DNA from: Bugula neritina
Lineage: Eukaryota > Bryozoa > Gymnolaemata > Cheilostomatida > Bugulidae
Assembly: GCA_964035545.1 (NCBI GenBank)
Contig: OZ037771.1
Coordinates: 9,164,408-9,224,407, forward strand
Direction: 5' to 3'
DNA length: 60,000 nt
The translations under genes and the position numbers were made by a program. The notes beneath the pieces were generated by a model. It ran no database searches. It was given only the letters and a program-made list of their open reading frames with translations, and had not been told where the DNA came from. Shown in pieces: positions 36,501 to 48,100 of this stretch (position 1 is its first letter; the number at the start of each line of letters is the position of its first letter).

Positions 36501-39500
36501 CCCTGGAGAGATTCCTGTCCACAACTGTGCCATTGTCTAGCTCCTCAGACGCTCTGAAATGAACATAAATACTGTAGCTACACCAAAGTTATATATTCAT
36601 GTAAAGTGAAGGCAGGATATTTCATACATGTAATATGTACCATTCTCTAATTAGTATGACAGTACACTTACATATACTTACATATAATATGTACCATTCT
36701 CTTATTAGTATGACAGTACACTTACATATACTTACATATAATACGTACCATTCTCTTATTAGTATGACAGTACACTTACATATACTTACATATAATACGT
36801 ACCATTCTCTTATTAGTATGACAGTACACTTACATATACTTACATATAATACGTACCATTCTCTTATTAGTATGACAGTACACTTACATATACTTACATA
36901 TAATACGTACAGTCCTCTAATTAGTACGACAGTACACTTACATATACTTACATATAATATGTACCAGCGAACTCATCAGTTCCAGGCCTCAGAATCAGTG
37001 CTGCCATAAAGATAATAAAGTAAGCAAAGAAAGCCATCATCCGTCTGTAAAACTTGAATCTTAAAAAGGTTGTCCATTTCTCGTTGAGTAGATTAACGAC
37101 CATTCCGTCTACCATTTCCAAATGCCCTGGCTGCAACAACAGTTCACATTACACTAATGTGCACAGGGCTCTAATATATCAGGTATTCTATAACTAACAA
37201 CATATTGGCTGTAACATTACACCAGAGCTCACTCCATCTCGCTAGCACATCTCTTTAGCATGTATGCTACACATGAGCATAAATAATGATATAGCCTACT
37301 TTGTCACCATGGATAATGAGATGAAGCGCTGATGTTGGATTAATCTCCCCCTGAGACCCGATAGTATCAATGTTATCAAGTGGGTACGCAGCACATGTTA
37401 CATCACCATACACCCAGTACACGTCTCTCTCCTTCTCAATCAAGTAGTTGTACATCTCTTTGTGAGCCATGGCCGCAGCCAACGTTAAAGGAGTCAAGCC
37501 TGCAAAATAAACTCGGGTCTGCCTATTGTCTCTACCTCAAGAAAACAGAATATAGGAACAGAGTGAAAGATTCATTTCCATTGACCAGAGTCTAGAGCTG
37601 CTGCAAGGTGAATACCTTTGTTATTCTTGATGTTGAGGAGTTTGGGTGAGGACATAGAAAGTACGAGTTCAAACATTTCTATTTTGTTGTGTATTACGAG
37701 CATGTGCAGCACTGTGTTACCTACAAACAGCAGTTCTATGTGTTGTATAAAGGAAATAGCATACTCAGTAGAATTACTCTGCTACTATAAACATTATTAT
37801 GATTGTAGTTTACAATTCAGGTTAATAGATAAATAGATGCAGAAGATATGAAAATGTGTTTTTCCTTTCTAACATGAATCTAGTTGAAATGATATATTGA
37901 AAGACTACAGAGTGTAATTATTTATTATTTTCTATGCGAAATACATTTTCTACATCTATACACATAACATTTAAAAGTATAAACTAATATTAATATTAAA
38001 ATTAATTGTATGCTAAATCTGTTTGACAGTGAGTCAAATACTGCACAAAGGAGAAAAGTTTACACCTAAATTTATGTGCCTCTGTGGCCCTGCAACACCA
38101 ACCCACCGTTGTGGTCTCGAGCTTCAGGGTCTATCCGTGTCCTGGGATCTGAACGCTTTTGCGTTGAAAACAGCAATCTGAGGCACTCTTCTTGTTCAAG
38201 GCAAGCTGCGAAGCTGAGTGGGTACTCTCCCCAGTAGAGATAACCTACAATTTGTGATGTTACCTGGTCTTACCAACAAAGTACTGACCTTTGACACTGG
38301 AATGATCTTGTTTTCTACTGTTAATAAACTATTGAGATGTTACTGGGTATTTTCTACACAGTGGGTTGAAAAGCAAAATTAGCCACGACAAAAACAACTA
38401 AGTTAATTGAGATGAATATTTCTGACGACTTCCTTAATGGACTAAATTCAAGTAGAATGAACAATTGCAATGCCTAGTAGAAGCAATAACAGATCAGTAA
38501 AGTGCAAAGCACATGTCACAATATTGCCTGCCGTACCTTTATAATCAGTGTTGGGAGACATTTTAATTAGTTCAGTATCCGGGTTGTCTTTTCTGGATGC
38601 TTTTTGGTCCTCACAGGAAAAGAAAACTCCAAATGCTCTCTCTTTATGAGTTATCCCATCTTTGTCAAGATCCAGCAGAAATTTGACCATTGCAGGGTCT
38701 TCATTCACAATAGCAATGTGCAAGATATTTTCACCTACAATTTATAGGAAAAAACTCCCATCACTAAATTTGTTAAAAAATTATATTGCAAGAACCCATA
38801 ACAAATACCAAATAAAAATACCAAAAATAAGATTTCTATAAGCCAGTGATAAGCGTAGTAGAAGTAAAACCAGACTGCTCTCACCAAATAGTAGAGCTAA
38901 GACAAAGTACAACTAAGTAAATAGTGATCTTGAGAACAACTTGCACCTGATCTTACATTATTTGCAGTACTTATACAAGGCAACATGCCTGGTTCCTGCA
39001 TTTAACTGGCACATAGATCTGGTGCATATACATCACCATTGTACAATATTGTGTAGTGATGAATGCATTTATTAGGTATTTTTCTTTGGACTGACTCATA
39101 GACATGTAGAAGACTGGGTATTTGAGCAATTTTGTATCAAAAGTAACCGAATAATTGAACCCTACAGCTAAATATAACTAATAAACTACTATCCTACCAG
39201 CCCCTTACACACCTGAACCCACTTCTCAGAGCACAGCTCATAGCTTTATCTCTTAAAAGACATATAAAATACCATGGCATTGGTCAGAAAGATATATGTC
39301 AAATTGTAGATTGGAAATATAACATGCCATAATACTGGTCAGAAAGATATATGTCAACTTGTAGTTTGGGAAATATAACATACCATAGTACTGGTCAGAG
39401 AGATATATGTCAACTTGTAGTTTGGGAAATATAGAAAGCAGTCTCTTGGCCAGGGCTATAACCAAAGGGTTAGCCAATAGTAAACACAAATGTATTAACG

Positions 39501-42198
39501 TCTCCCCAACAGCTCCCCTCTTATCCAGCCTCCAGCATACAAGTCTAGAAAATATCAGAAATGGTTATCACAAGACAGAAAATTTAAATTAGCATACATT
39601 ATTGTAAACTTACTAAAACAGCAATTTCAGACTTGTTGGCCAAAAAATAGGAGACTACTACCTGTTAAACCTAGCTGATATATTCTAAGAAATAGAGTTA
39701 ATAAAATAATTTATATTATATTTATCCTTATGAATTTCCAAATGAATGTAGCTTGGCTTACACAAGTTTACTACACTGATGATTTTACTAATAATATGTA
39801 ATTTATTACAAATAATGATTTAATAATGTATTTTATAACTAGGTTATATAAAACAGTATGCCATATACTATATTATTAGATACAATTATATTATAAGCTA
39901 TGTTATATAAAGTGCTAAAAACCTGTGTGTTTCATCAAAACTTTTTTCTTTTCCACTGTTTCCATTAGCTTGAGACACAACAGAATTGCCATTCAATGCG
40001 GAGCCATTACTTTGCGCTATACCATTGGATACATCAGCTGCTTCAATGTCTATCGGGCCCACTCTACTACCATTGCTTACTGCAAATGTGCATTACCAGA
40101 TGTCTTCATTACAGTATACAACCAACTGCAGGCCTATCCCAAAGCATTGATACAAAAAAGCATTTCTATGATATTTCTGGAGTAAACAAGTACTATAAAT
40201 GCAGTAACAAACATTGAACAAAATTCTTGTGATCAATTGTTTACAGCAGATATTTGGCAAACAGAAAGTGCCTGCATTTAATAATTTTTGAAATACATGT
40301 GAAAAAATATCAGCTCTAGGGATCTTGTTGCACAAAGTGTCTATTTTACTTGTCCTCTGTGAACCCAGCAGTCAAGTTTAGACAGTAGATAATCAGGGTT
40401 GTGACATAACAATTCTAGTTTTCATTCTATGCTACACACGGAGTTGATACAATACATTTGTCTCGAGATCCAATGGACTTCTCTGATTTGCTAGAATTAA
40501 CATCTTCGTCATTACGAATACAATTTCGAACACGAACGATTTCACTTCGCGGGATCCACTTTCCTTCTCCATTATTGTATAAATATGGAGTTATCTTTTC
40601 CCTAATGGCATTATCCATTTCAGTGTAATCTTTGTTCTGGTTACATCTTTTCATGATGTCAACAAACTCGCCTACAAAATTTACAATACAATATCAATAC
40701 TTACTACTAATATAGTATTCACTCTATATTCAACTTACATGTATGTTCAACTTTTCTTACAATATCTATGAATTCAGAACACACTAGAGTCATTTAAGTC
40801 AGATAGACTCCTATCGACCCTATTTCTAAAAATGTTTTAGCTTTAACCAACAAACTGATTTGACTTTAGATCCAAACAGTTGCTAACAAATATAGTATAT
40901 AAAAACAAATGTGCCGGATTTTGACTTTATAGATCATTACAGGTATATTAACATTTTTTAACTTCTTTCATGCTATATATTATTCACAAGCAAACATTTC
41001 AATTACCATTACAATTAAACCGTTCAGGGTGAAAGAACAATTCATGCTTTTAGTGTTATTATTGGGAAGTATTGGCAACTACTGTTATGTCTTTTTTTTC
41101 ATTTAAACACATAAATGCAATTTCTATTACTATCTTTGTACTAATCAAATTAATCATTTTATTTCTGTTGTTTTTTACTTTACAAACATTAACATGCTGA
41201 TTTGGAATTATCAATTTATAAAAAATAAAGCATTCATTTATTATTTATTTCAGTACTGCTCAGTAGCAAGTCAAAGCTAAATTACATTGTTAGATAAATT
41301 GAGCTACATATTGTTGAAAGATAAAAATTCTGTAGATGCTGCAATGGTTGAACCCCTACTAGCTGAGTAGTATTGTTTGTAAATTATGATATAGTTGAGT
41401 AAAGCTTACATACAGCACACTAGACAAATGAATTACTTAGACACAATAACTGTGAATGAATAACCACAAACTATCTATTAGTTCAAGACTATTAGTGAAA
41501 AACCTAAACAATTATAAACATTTCTAACTTGATTCAAATACTTTATAGGTTACTAATATTTTATCTTCAACCAAATCTCTGAATTAAAAATATTTATCAG
41601 GCATGTACATTATCAACAAATAGGTTGGATTGTATGAACATCACTCAATATACACTAAGTAATTTACACTGTCACACTACTATGTGAATATAACAGTAAC
41701 CTTAAAAAATCAAACTCTACTTCTTAATTAAAAACTGATTGCTTTGTTCATTATAAAACTAAATTCACCTACCATGAGAAATTTACAATGCTTTGGGATT
41801 ACAAACATGATTGTGTGACAAGAGTAGCATTGAGTTTGACTAAAACGATAATGGATTTGAAGTTGATGTCATTCAAACAAGCACATAGCAATATGATTAT
41901 GCTAATCATGATTGATAGCAATGTATTATTCAATTCTTGGACTTCTTACACTCACATTGACAAGACTTTTTAGTTTAGCAAGGGTTTTCATGACTTGTAA
42001 AATCATTAGCTTATCAACCTATACTTAATAATAATTATTACTACATAAACGATCACAATGAGATTGCAAGGGTATACCAGATGTCCCCCGTGACTTACCA
42101 TCACCGTGTAAATCGAGAAGTGGGTACCAGTCACACGACTGAGCAGAAGCTTCAGCCTGTGCTTTATCTGCAGCCGAAATTGACTCACTGTTTCCCAT
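33522..42198 (-). CDS. TRPV cation channel, Inactive/OSM-9-like, isoform a
   Basis: Complement exons from the 5' end: 42198-42099, 40671-40438, 40079-39923, 39544-39384, 38734-38537, 38244-38107, 37720-37616, 37499-37300, 37130-36965, 36551-36465, 35749-35613, 35399-35295, 35001-34834, 34566-34461, 34371-34153, 33688-33522; 2448 nt, 815 residues. Ankyrin repeats (about residues 164-410) carry [52 protein letters not shown] and [32 protein letters not shown] then resembles fly Inactive. S1 is in exon 9, S2 in 11, S3 in 12, S4-S5 in 13 ([19 protein letters not shown]). The selectivity filter is MSMGEF across the exon 14/15 junction, and S6 ends [15 protein letters not shown]. The tail has [20 protein letters not shown], a motif I associate with OSM-9/Inactive. 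Fly Inactive acts in ciliated mechanosensory neurons; the role here is inferred. Exon 3 is Asn/Gly/Ser-rich. The exon 10 donor appears to be GC (36464-36463). Confidence 0.9.
33705..33938. repeat. 19- to 25-bp minisatellite upstream of the last TRPV exon
   Basis: About ten units of AGGTATATAATATACTACACACC with a shorter AGGTATATATACTACACACC variant. Read on the TRPV strand, the array ends about 20 bases before the acceptor tctctgtag of the last exon. Confidence 0.95.
34555..34740. repeat. 24-bp minisatellite carrying copies of a TRPV 3' splice site
   Basis: About eight units of TATACATAGCCTGTGAGTAT plus AAGA. On the TRPV strand each unit reads CTTATACTCACAG/GCTATGTATA, copying the acceptor and first bases of the pore exon at 34566. 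The period is divisible by three and the repeated frame has no stop. Confidence 0.95.
35800..36042. repeat. 19- to 24-bp minisatellite in a TRPV intron
   Basis: Units of CAGTATAGTATTACATCTA alternating with a longer form containing CAGTAGGCCTATAGTATTAC. It lies 50 bases upstream (on the gene strand) of exon 11. Confidence 0.95.
36115..36440. repeat. 23-bp minisatellite in the same TRPV intron
   Basis: About 14 units like ACTACAGAATGATAGCATGA followed by AGT, with TACTA/GCTAT and AATA/GATA variants. It begins about 25 bases beyond the GC donor of TRPV exon 10. Confidence 0.95.
36630..36965. repeat. 54-bp minisatellite abutting the donor of TRPV exon 9
   Basis: Six units of 54 bases including GTACCATTCTCTTATTAGTA and ACTTACATATACTTACATAT. 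On the gene strand each unit starts GTACGTATTATATGTAAGTA, matching the true donor GTACATATTATATGTAAG, so the array repeats the 5' splice site. Confidence 0.95.
37731..38106 (-). other. TRPV intron 6
   Basis: AT-rich intron; no other feature seen. Confidence 0.6.
38735..39261 (-). other. TRPV intron 4 (distal part)
   Basis: AT-rich intron sequence between the tandem donor copies and the acceptor ttgtag of exon 5; nothing else recognised. Confidence 0.55.
39262..39384. repeat. Tandem copies of the 3' end of TRPV exon 4 with its donor
   Basis: Two extra copies, about 56 bases each, of the exon segment encoding [15 protein letters not shown] plus the donor TATG/GTATGT lie directly downstream of the real exon end at 39384. 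The nearer copy keeps TATG/GCATGT and the further copy CATG/GTATTT. Read through, they would add diverged residues and reach a stop at 39253. Confidence 0.85.
40672..42098 (-). other. TRPV intron 1 (isoform a)
   Basis: 1.4 kb of AT-rich intron between exon 1a and exon 2. No further exon, repeat or RNA gene supported. Confidence 0.6.
42099..42198 (-). CDS. TRPV alternative first exon 1a
   Basis: Encodes [20 protein letters not shown] followed by [14 protein letters not shown], then the donor gtaagt. The partial last codon (G) completes as Gly with the first bases of exon 2 at 40671, giving ...[12 protein letters not shown]. Residues 2-6 fit the N-myristoylation pattern G-x-x-x-S, so this N-terminus may be lipid-anchored; that is inferred. 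A Met four codons upstream (MNFVMGN) is an alternative start and would remove the myristoylation site. The exon is clearly homologous to exon 1b, 1.1 kb further upstream. Confidence 0.8.
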
Positions 42199-43237
42199 GA
42201 CAAAATTCAAACTTTACAGCAAATAAGTTATTGTTATTAGTCTATTACTATTGACTGTAACTCTTACAACTAGTCTCGGTTTAATTACTAGTTGGTGTAA
42301 CTCAAAGTCAAACTGTGAGTGTTACGACTGCTACGCCTACTGCAGTCGTCAACATTGTTCAAGTGTGAAGAGCTCAAATTTAAGGAATACGATAAATTCG
42401 AGCCAGTATTAAAATATAATTCGAATGAAAAGCTGGGACGAACTTGGTAAAACTAGCGTCGTACAAATAAACTTAAACTGCTCTAGTAAAAACTGAAAGC
42501 CTAGTTAGTAGTTAGTGTTACAGTAGTTCTCGTGGCCTTTTGTCCAAAGAGAATCTCCGGGTAACTAATCAACATCCGGTATTTTGCGATAGTAAGCATG
42601 CTTGTTCTACACAGCGCGATTTATTAACCATTTCATAAAAGCGATTGGTTATAATTGTTAGAAGAGTACATCCGCAATTGAGCCTTGCGCCAGTGCATGC
42701 AGCTGGTGCAAGTAACACACGATAATATTATTATGACAAGTGAATCGTAACATCGATGACTGCAAATAGCTAGCCCTTTGCTGAAAGTCAACCAGTTCGT
42801 CCACTTAAGTCCTTAAACTATGAATGGATGTTATAATTGATCATCACAATTTAAAAATAATTTGCACTGGTGTTAATAACCTGATAGATAGTGCAGTATT
42901 TTCAAGTACAGGAATTTACCAGTTAGTAGACTACCATACAGATTATACTTTTTTCTAGGCTAAGTGATTAAACTACATCTTAGTTGGGATAAAATGTACT
43001 TCATCAGCACAAGTGTGATATTACTGCCACTTTCAAGTTTTGGCCAAATAGATATGATCAATTCATAGTCAATGCAGCTGAAATTGGCCAATATGTAAAA
43101 CCATTTACGAAATGCGAATCTATTGTGAAAACATGCAAAAGTTAACAGCTATGCCAAGCTGTAGGTGCATGCTCAATATTTTTCCGACAAACTGAGTAGT
43201 ATTAATAAAAATAGCCCTACAACTGTAATGAACTCAC
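42199..43237. promoter_or_regulatory. Presumed promoter region of TRPV exon 1a (also intron of isoform 1b)
   Basis: About 1 kb between the two first exons. A promoter for isoform a must lie in it, next to 42198, if exon 1a is used as a first exon. I see no convincing TATA box or initiator, so the assignment is by position only. Confidence 0.35.
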
Positions 43238-43331
43238 CTTCTCCAGTTAGAGCTAGCAGCTTATACCAGTCGCACGCAGCAGCATCTGCCTGTGCTTTGT
43301 TACCGGCTGTCACAGATTCGTTGTTGCCCAT
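43238..43331 (-). CDS. TRPV alternative first exon 1b
   Basis: Encodes MGNNESVTAGNKAQADAAAC then DWYKLLALTGEG, with donor gtgagt. Its splice phase equals that of exon 1a, so it can join exon 2 at 40671 to give ...[12 protein letters not shown] and an 813-residue protein. Conserved with 1a: MGN-x-ES, KAQA-x-A, CDWY-x-LL and an acidic Gly-rich end. It also fits G-x-x-x-S for N-myristoylation. A start here implies a second promoter upstream of 43331. It could instead be the relic of a second gene copy, but no other TRPV exon is visible between the two. Confidence 0.78.
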
Positions 43332-45163
43332 AATCTCTTTTTTGGTTTCAGTGTAGGCTATACTGCAACTAACTCCTCACATACCCAGGACTTGTATCAC
43401 CTCAACATATGATGTAGATACACAGTTTCAGATTCTAAAGCAAGTAGGTTTAATTTTGTATACTGGAAGTCAATAGTGAGTAGGCAAGCAAAATTAAGCT
43501 ACTTGGTGATAATTAGTGCTTTCTAGAGCCCAATATTTTACATATTGCTATCAACATATCATGTTGCTAGCACAGACCCTATACTAACCTTTCACAGTGT
43601 ATTTATACAGTTGAAATGGCAGTAACCTTCCAGAAGTAGTTCCTTTTCTTGAATATCAGTTTAGTATTTTCTTATCATCGAGTTGAAGAAATCACAATCA
43701 GGTTTGGTAAGTGTCAGCTGTGTAGCCTATAAAACTAATCTTCATATCTATCTCTGAGAAGTATTAAAGCTGCATCAGCTACCAAGTAACAGGTTTATTG
43801 ATTTTTTTGATAGCCCTCAACATCAGGTTTCTGTTTGACCAATAACGTATGGAGACATAGTATCAACCAAACGACCTGTACTGAGTATTTGAGCATGTGA
43901 AGGTTTAAGGCTACATTGATCATTAAACCATTATTGTGGGATTTCTAAATAATATCCATGTATAAAATAATTGGTAATCAATTTTGAGAGCTGTGTTTCA
44001 AAGAATGCAATTTTACCTGTATGAATAGAAAGCATTATACTACTGAATATTATACAGTTACTCAACTTCATCAGTATAGTATATTCCTGATTGATTTTTA
44101 TAATTATTGTATCCATCTGGTTGAGCAGTTGAGTTACGTAATAGTGTGTAGTTCTGAATGGTCATGGAATTTTTTCATTTTTTCTCATTGGTCCAAGTGA
44201 AGTGCTTATAAGCCTACATATCGTTGCTTCAAGTGAAACCCTTATGAGTGGACATATCGTTGGTTCGAGTGCTTATAAGCCTAAACTTTATTGGACAAGT
44301 GAACATATTACAGTGCTCCCTCCATCTCTCACGGCTCCATTTGTCACCAACTTCCATAGGTCACGAAAAGTACATTGACACTGATTTTGTGTGTATAGGA
44401 ATGAAATGGCCAATGCGTAAGTTAAATCTGGAATTTTACTATGTCATGAATCGAGGCTTTAGGACCTCACAGCTTAGAGAGATTGTAAAAATGAATGAAT
44501 ACAAAGGTTAGGTGAGTAGGTATATTATTCAGATAACTGCATGAAGGATATGGTGCAAAATAGATAAAGTAGCAAATGATACATGAACCCGCAATGCTCA
44601 GCATATATTTTATTAGTTATATAATATAAAGATAACAAATATATTTGCACCACAATAGTCAAACTACTTAATACTCAGACAGAGTGAATAGAAACATACC
44701 GTAGAATATCCAACTCCCCAGCACCTAGATACATCATGCCAAATACTATAGACAAATGCGAGTATGATAACCAATTGCTATTTCTAATGAAATTTATGAA
44801 AATAAAAACATGTAATACTTTGCGTTAACAACCTTGACAGACACAACCCATTTGAACAGTAAAAAGTCAATATCGGAAACTCATTTTTACTGAAAAGTTA
44901 CAAGCAAACCTGTAGAGAATATGCCAAGTATGAATGCACCCTGGAAGAACTGTGTATAAGTATAAAAAGATTGCCAGCAAAATAAAGTCACTAGCAGGCA
45001 CTTTCAGCTGCATGCAAATACACAGAAGTATGACATAAGCCTGTTTCACTGACCAATCAGTTGTCTAGCTGGCCAGAGAAGGCATGTAACAGCACACTTA
45101 TTACAATACTACTTATCATAAAGGAAGCAAGTATGGGAGGAAGTTGTAATAATTCTGGGAAAG
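43332..45163. other. Intergenic region between TRPV and the PRAS40-like gene
   Basis: Contains a short direct repeat at 44183-44283 (GTGCTTATAAGCCTACATAT, then CTTATGAGTGGACATATCGT). The open frame at 44248-44511 (87 codons) has no recognised motif. The promoter of TRPV exon 1b is expected near 43332-43450. Confidence 0.45.
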
Positions 45164-48100
45164 TTAATAGCCTCCTGAGCGATGAGAGCGTCTTGAGTAG
45201 GAGTATGTGTTGAATCTATGTCTGGGCAGATCTCCAAACATCTCAGTTCCGTCTCCTCCAACACTCTGAGCCAGAGCCTTCATGGACGCCTGCAAAATTA
45301 GAGATATGCTCATAGTGATCCTTCACAGAGTGTAGGAGAAAACAACTCCCAAGTTGAAATGACAAAACAAGAAAATACACGAGTGCTGAGCAAATTCACT
45401 AGTTTGAAAAGAAAATCCAATACAAGACATTTCAAGCCTTTTATGTAAACTAACAGAAGTTTTACTTTCATCACATTTCTCAATACTGCAAACCTACAAT
45501 ACTAAATACTTCAACAACTTAGCAATCTATGTTTAAAAATCAATACCTTCAACCCTATTAAACAAGTAAGCTTTTAGCCATAACCACAATATATAGAAAC
45601 CAATGTGGCAAAATCTATTGTCCCTCTCAACAAATAACTGCTGGTGAAATGTAAAGTTGTGCTCTCCCTGTTTGAAATACCTGCATGTCCTGTGGCTGAG
45701 GTGTGGCCTCGTCTTCATCGGAAGAGAGACTGGCCCTGCTAGTGGACACCCTCAAATGGCGCATTATGGGTATGGGCACAGACGCAGCCAGCTGGTCATG
45801 AGTGTCGGCTCTCCCACCTGAATCAACCAAAGTAGAGCAAAATCTGCTTTAAATGGTTTTAACTACTTTTCATGTACATAAAAATGGTACAAATATGGTT
45901 TTCTCTAGGATATTTTAAATATATCCACTATCATTGTTGGGGGGGGGGGGGGGGGGCTTCATGATTCTTTCCCGAGCATACTAATATCATTCGTATGCAT
46001 GAGGTGGGGAGGGAGGGAGACAAGTAATACATGAAATTGTCACAATTCATAATTGTCTGCTGTTAGGCAAACTGTTTAAATCCCAATACAATTATCAGAT
46101 ACACATGGACAGTGGTAGAGATAACACTTTCCTTTAAAAGTCAAAGACTAGAATTTAAATAGGGGCAACAAATTTTATAAAACTGCACTAAAAACCTAGT
46201 TTTGAGAAGTTATCTCCTCATGACCAGACCAGCTTATTCTCAGAGGAATTAAATTAGTAAGTAAGCATCTATCAATTGAGTGGAGGGAATATCTGCTAGC
46301 AGTATGTATGGAAAGATCATAACTGTTTAGCATAATATTTTACACTTCAATTTAAAATCTACAGTTGACTATCATAGTAATCTGGGCACAGAAGAACTAA
46401 ATTTGTACTGCAACATTTTAGAAAGTTTTGAATGGAGCATTACCCTTTAAGAAAACTAATTTCAGCATTACAATTGTGGACTGAAACATTGCAATTTTTG
46501 AAAGTGAAACCTAAAAATGATGAGGTATGCACATTTCAGCATTACATAATAATAATATAGTGATGCATAATATAACAATATATAATATATATATAGCGAT
46601 ATATAATATAGCAACACAAAGTATAGTACTATACAATATAAAAATATATAGTATAGCAATATATATTACATCAATACATAACATAGCGACATATAATATA
46701 GTAATATATCATATAGTAACATATACTATATCATATAGTAATATATAACTGGTGATGATGTCATACAGCTGCTCAGAAACTGCTACTAAAAACTCCATTC
46801 AATTAGAATGTTGTTTCTTCAAAGATAATAAGGACAAAAGCAGCAGCTAATACAAATCTAACTGAAAGTGATATAGATTACTGGGAACAGGTGGAAATTT
46901 CCATGAGTTTGTATGATAAACACACAGCAGTGCTTGAAGGTAATCGTCTATTATGTATGCTGAGTATACAGCATATATAAATTAGTTGTACATCTCAGCA
47001 ACCAGTTACTACTGCGTCATGCCACCTAAACTTGACTATGTATATGTTACACTAGTAATACCAGCAGCTAAACACAACCAAGGTGATATAACATCACAAA
47101 CAGGTGATGCAACTATTATCTCTGCAGCAGCACATGATATGATGTTTAGATCCTATAAAGTAACTTTATCTGCAACTTTGGTGAATTGCTGACCGGCCAG
47201 CCCAATAGCAGGTCCAACAGCCAGCCCAATAGCAGGTCCAACAGCCAGCCCAATAGCAGGTCCAACAGCCAGCCCACTAGCCAGCAGTCAGCCCACTAGC
47301 TATCTCATGCATATAAATATTGTGCTTAGTGTTACTACCACAGACTTGGTCTAGCTTGGTCTACATTCACCAAGAAGGCTTTTTTGGAGAAACCTCTGAA
47401 CACAAGATTTTAAAATCGAAACTTTCCCACTAAGCTTCTCCATTGCACAAATAATACACTATTATTATTTTTATAGCTGGTACATTAAAATTCATGTGAC
47501 TACCATTGAGAATGACTTATGGGAGTATTGACTGGTCTTAGAAAAGGAGCTAAAGTGAGACAACATTTCAAACCCTAACCTACTACTTTTTACACTCTTG
47601 AAAGTTTAAGCAATTCATTGTTAAATGTTTTAATTGCCTAAACAAAAATTTGATTAAATAGATATATGCATCAGCTAACTGTACCTACGTGGTAGAACAT
47701 ATATGAGTATTATCAATACTTTTTCGACTGAGTTGTAATCACTTCCTGGAAAAAAAACAGTGATATCTTTCCAAACTTAGACTTTTCACTAATCAATTTT
47801 CTTCTATCAGTTTCCTCTAATGTTTTCACATTTTACTTAACATATTATTCATGAAAAAGTTCACATTTAGCTTTACACTAATTCTTTAGAATATTTTCCT
47901 TTGTAGTGTAAGATTTCACTTTCATTTTCAACTCGGCTACACTACATTAAGGCTTTTTTCAATGTTTTTTTACTTGTAGTGAAAGACAACCCCTCAGTAA
48001 GAGTGATAACGTGTACCTTGTTATACAGCAATAACAGGTTTCTATTACTTTGGTTCAAAATGTGAATGATAGATGGAATACAACTGATTAATCTTGATCG

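Noticed and set aside
44248-44511. 87-codon open frame as a gene
   Set aside because: No recognisable motif or splice context; it begins within a local direct repeat.
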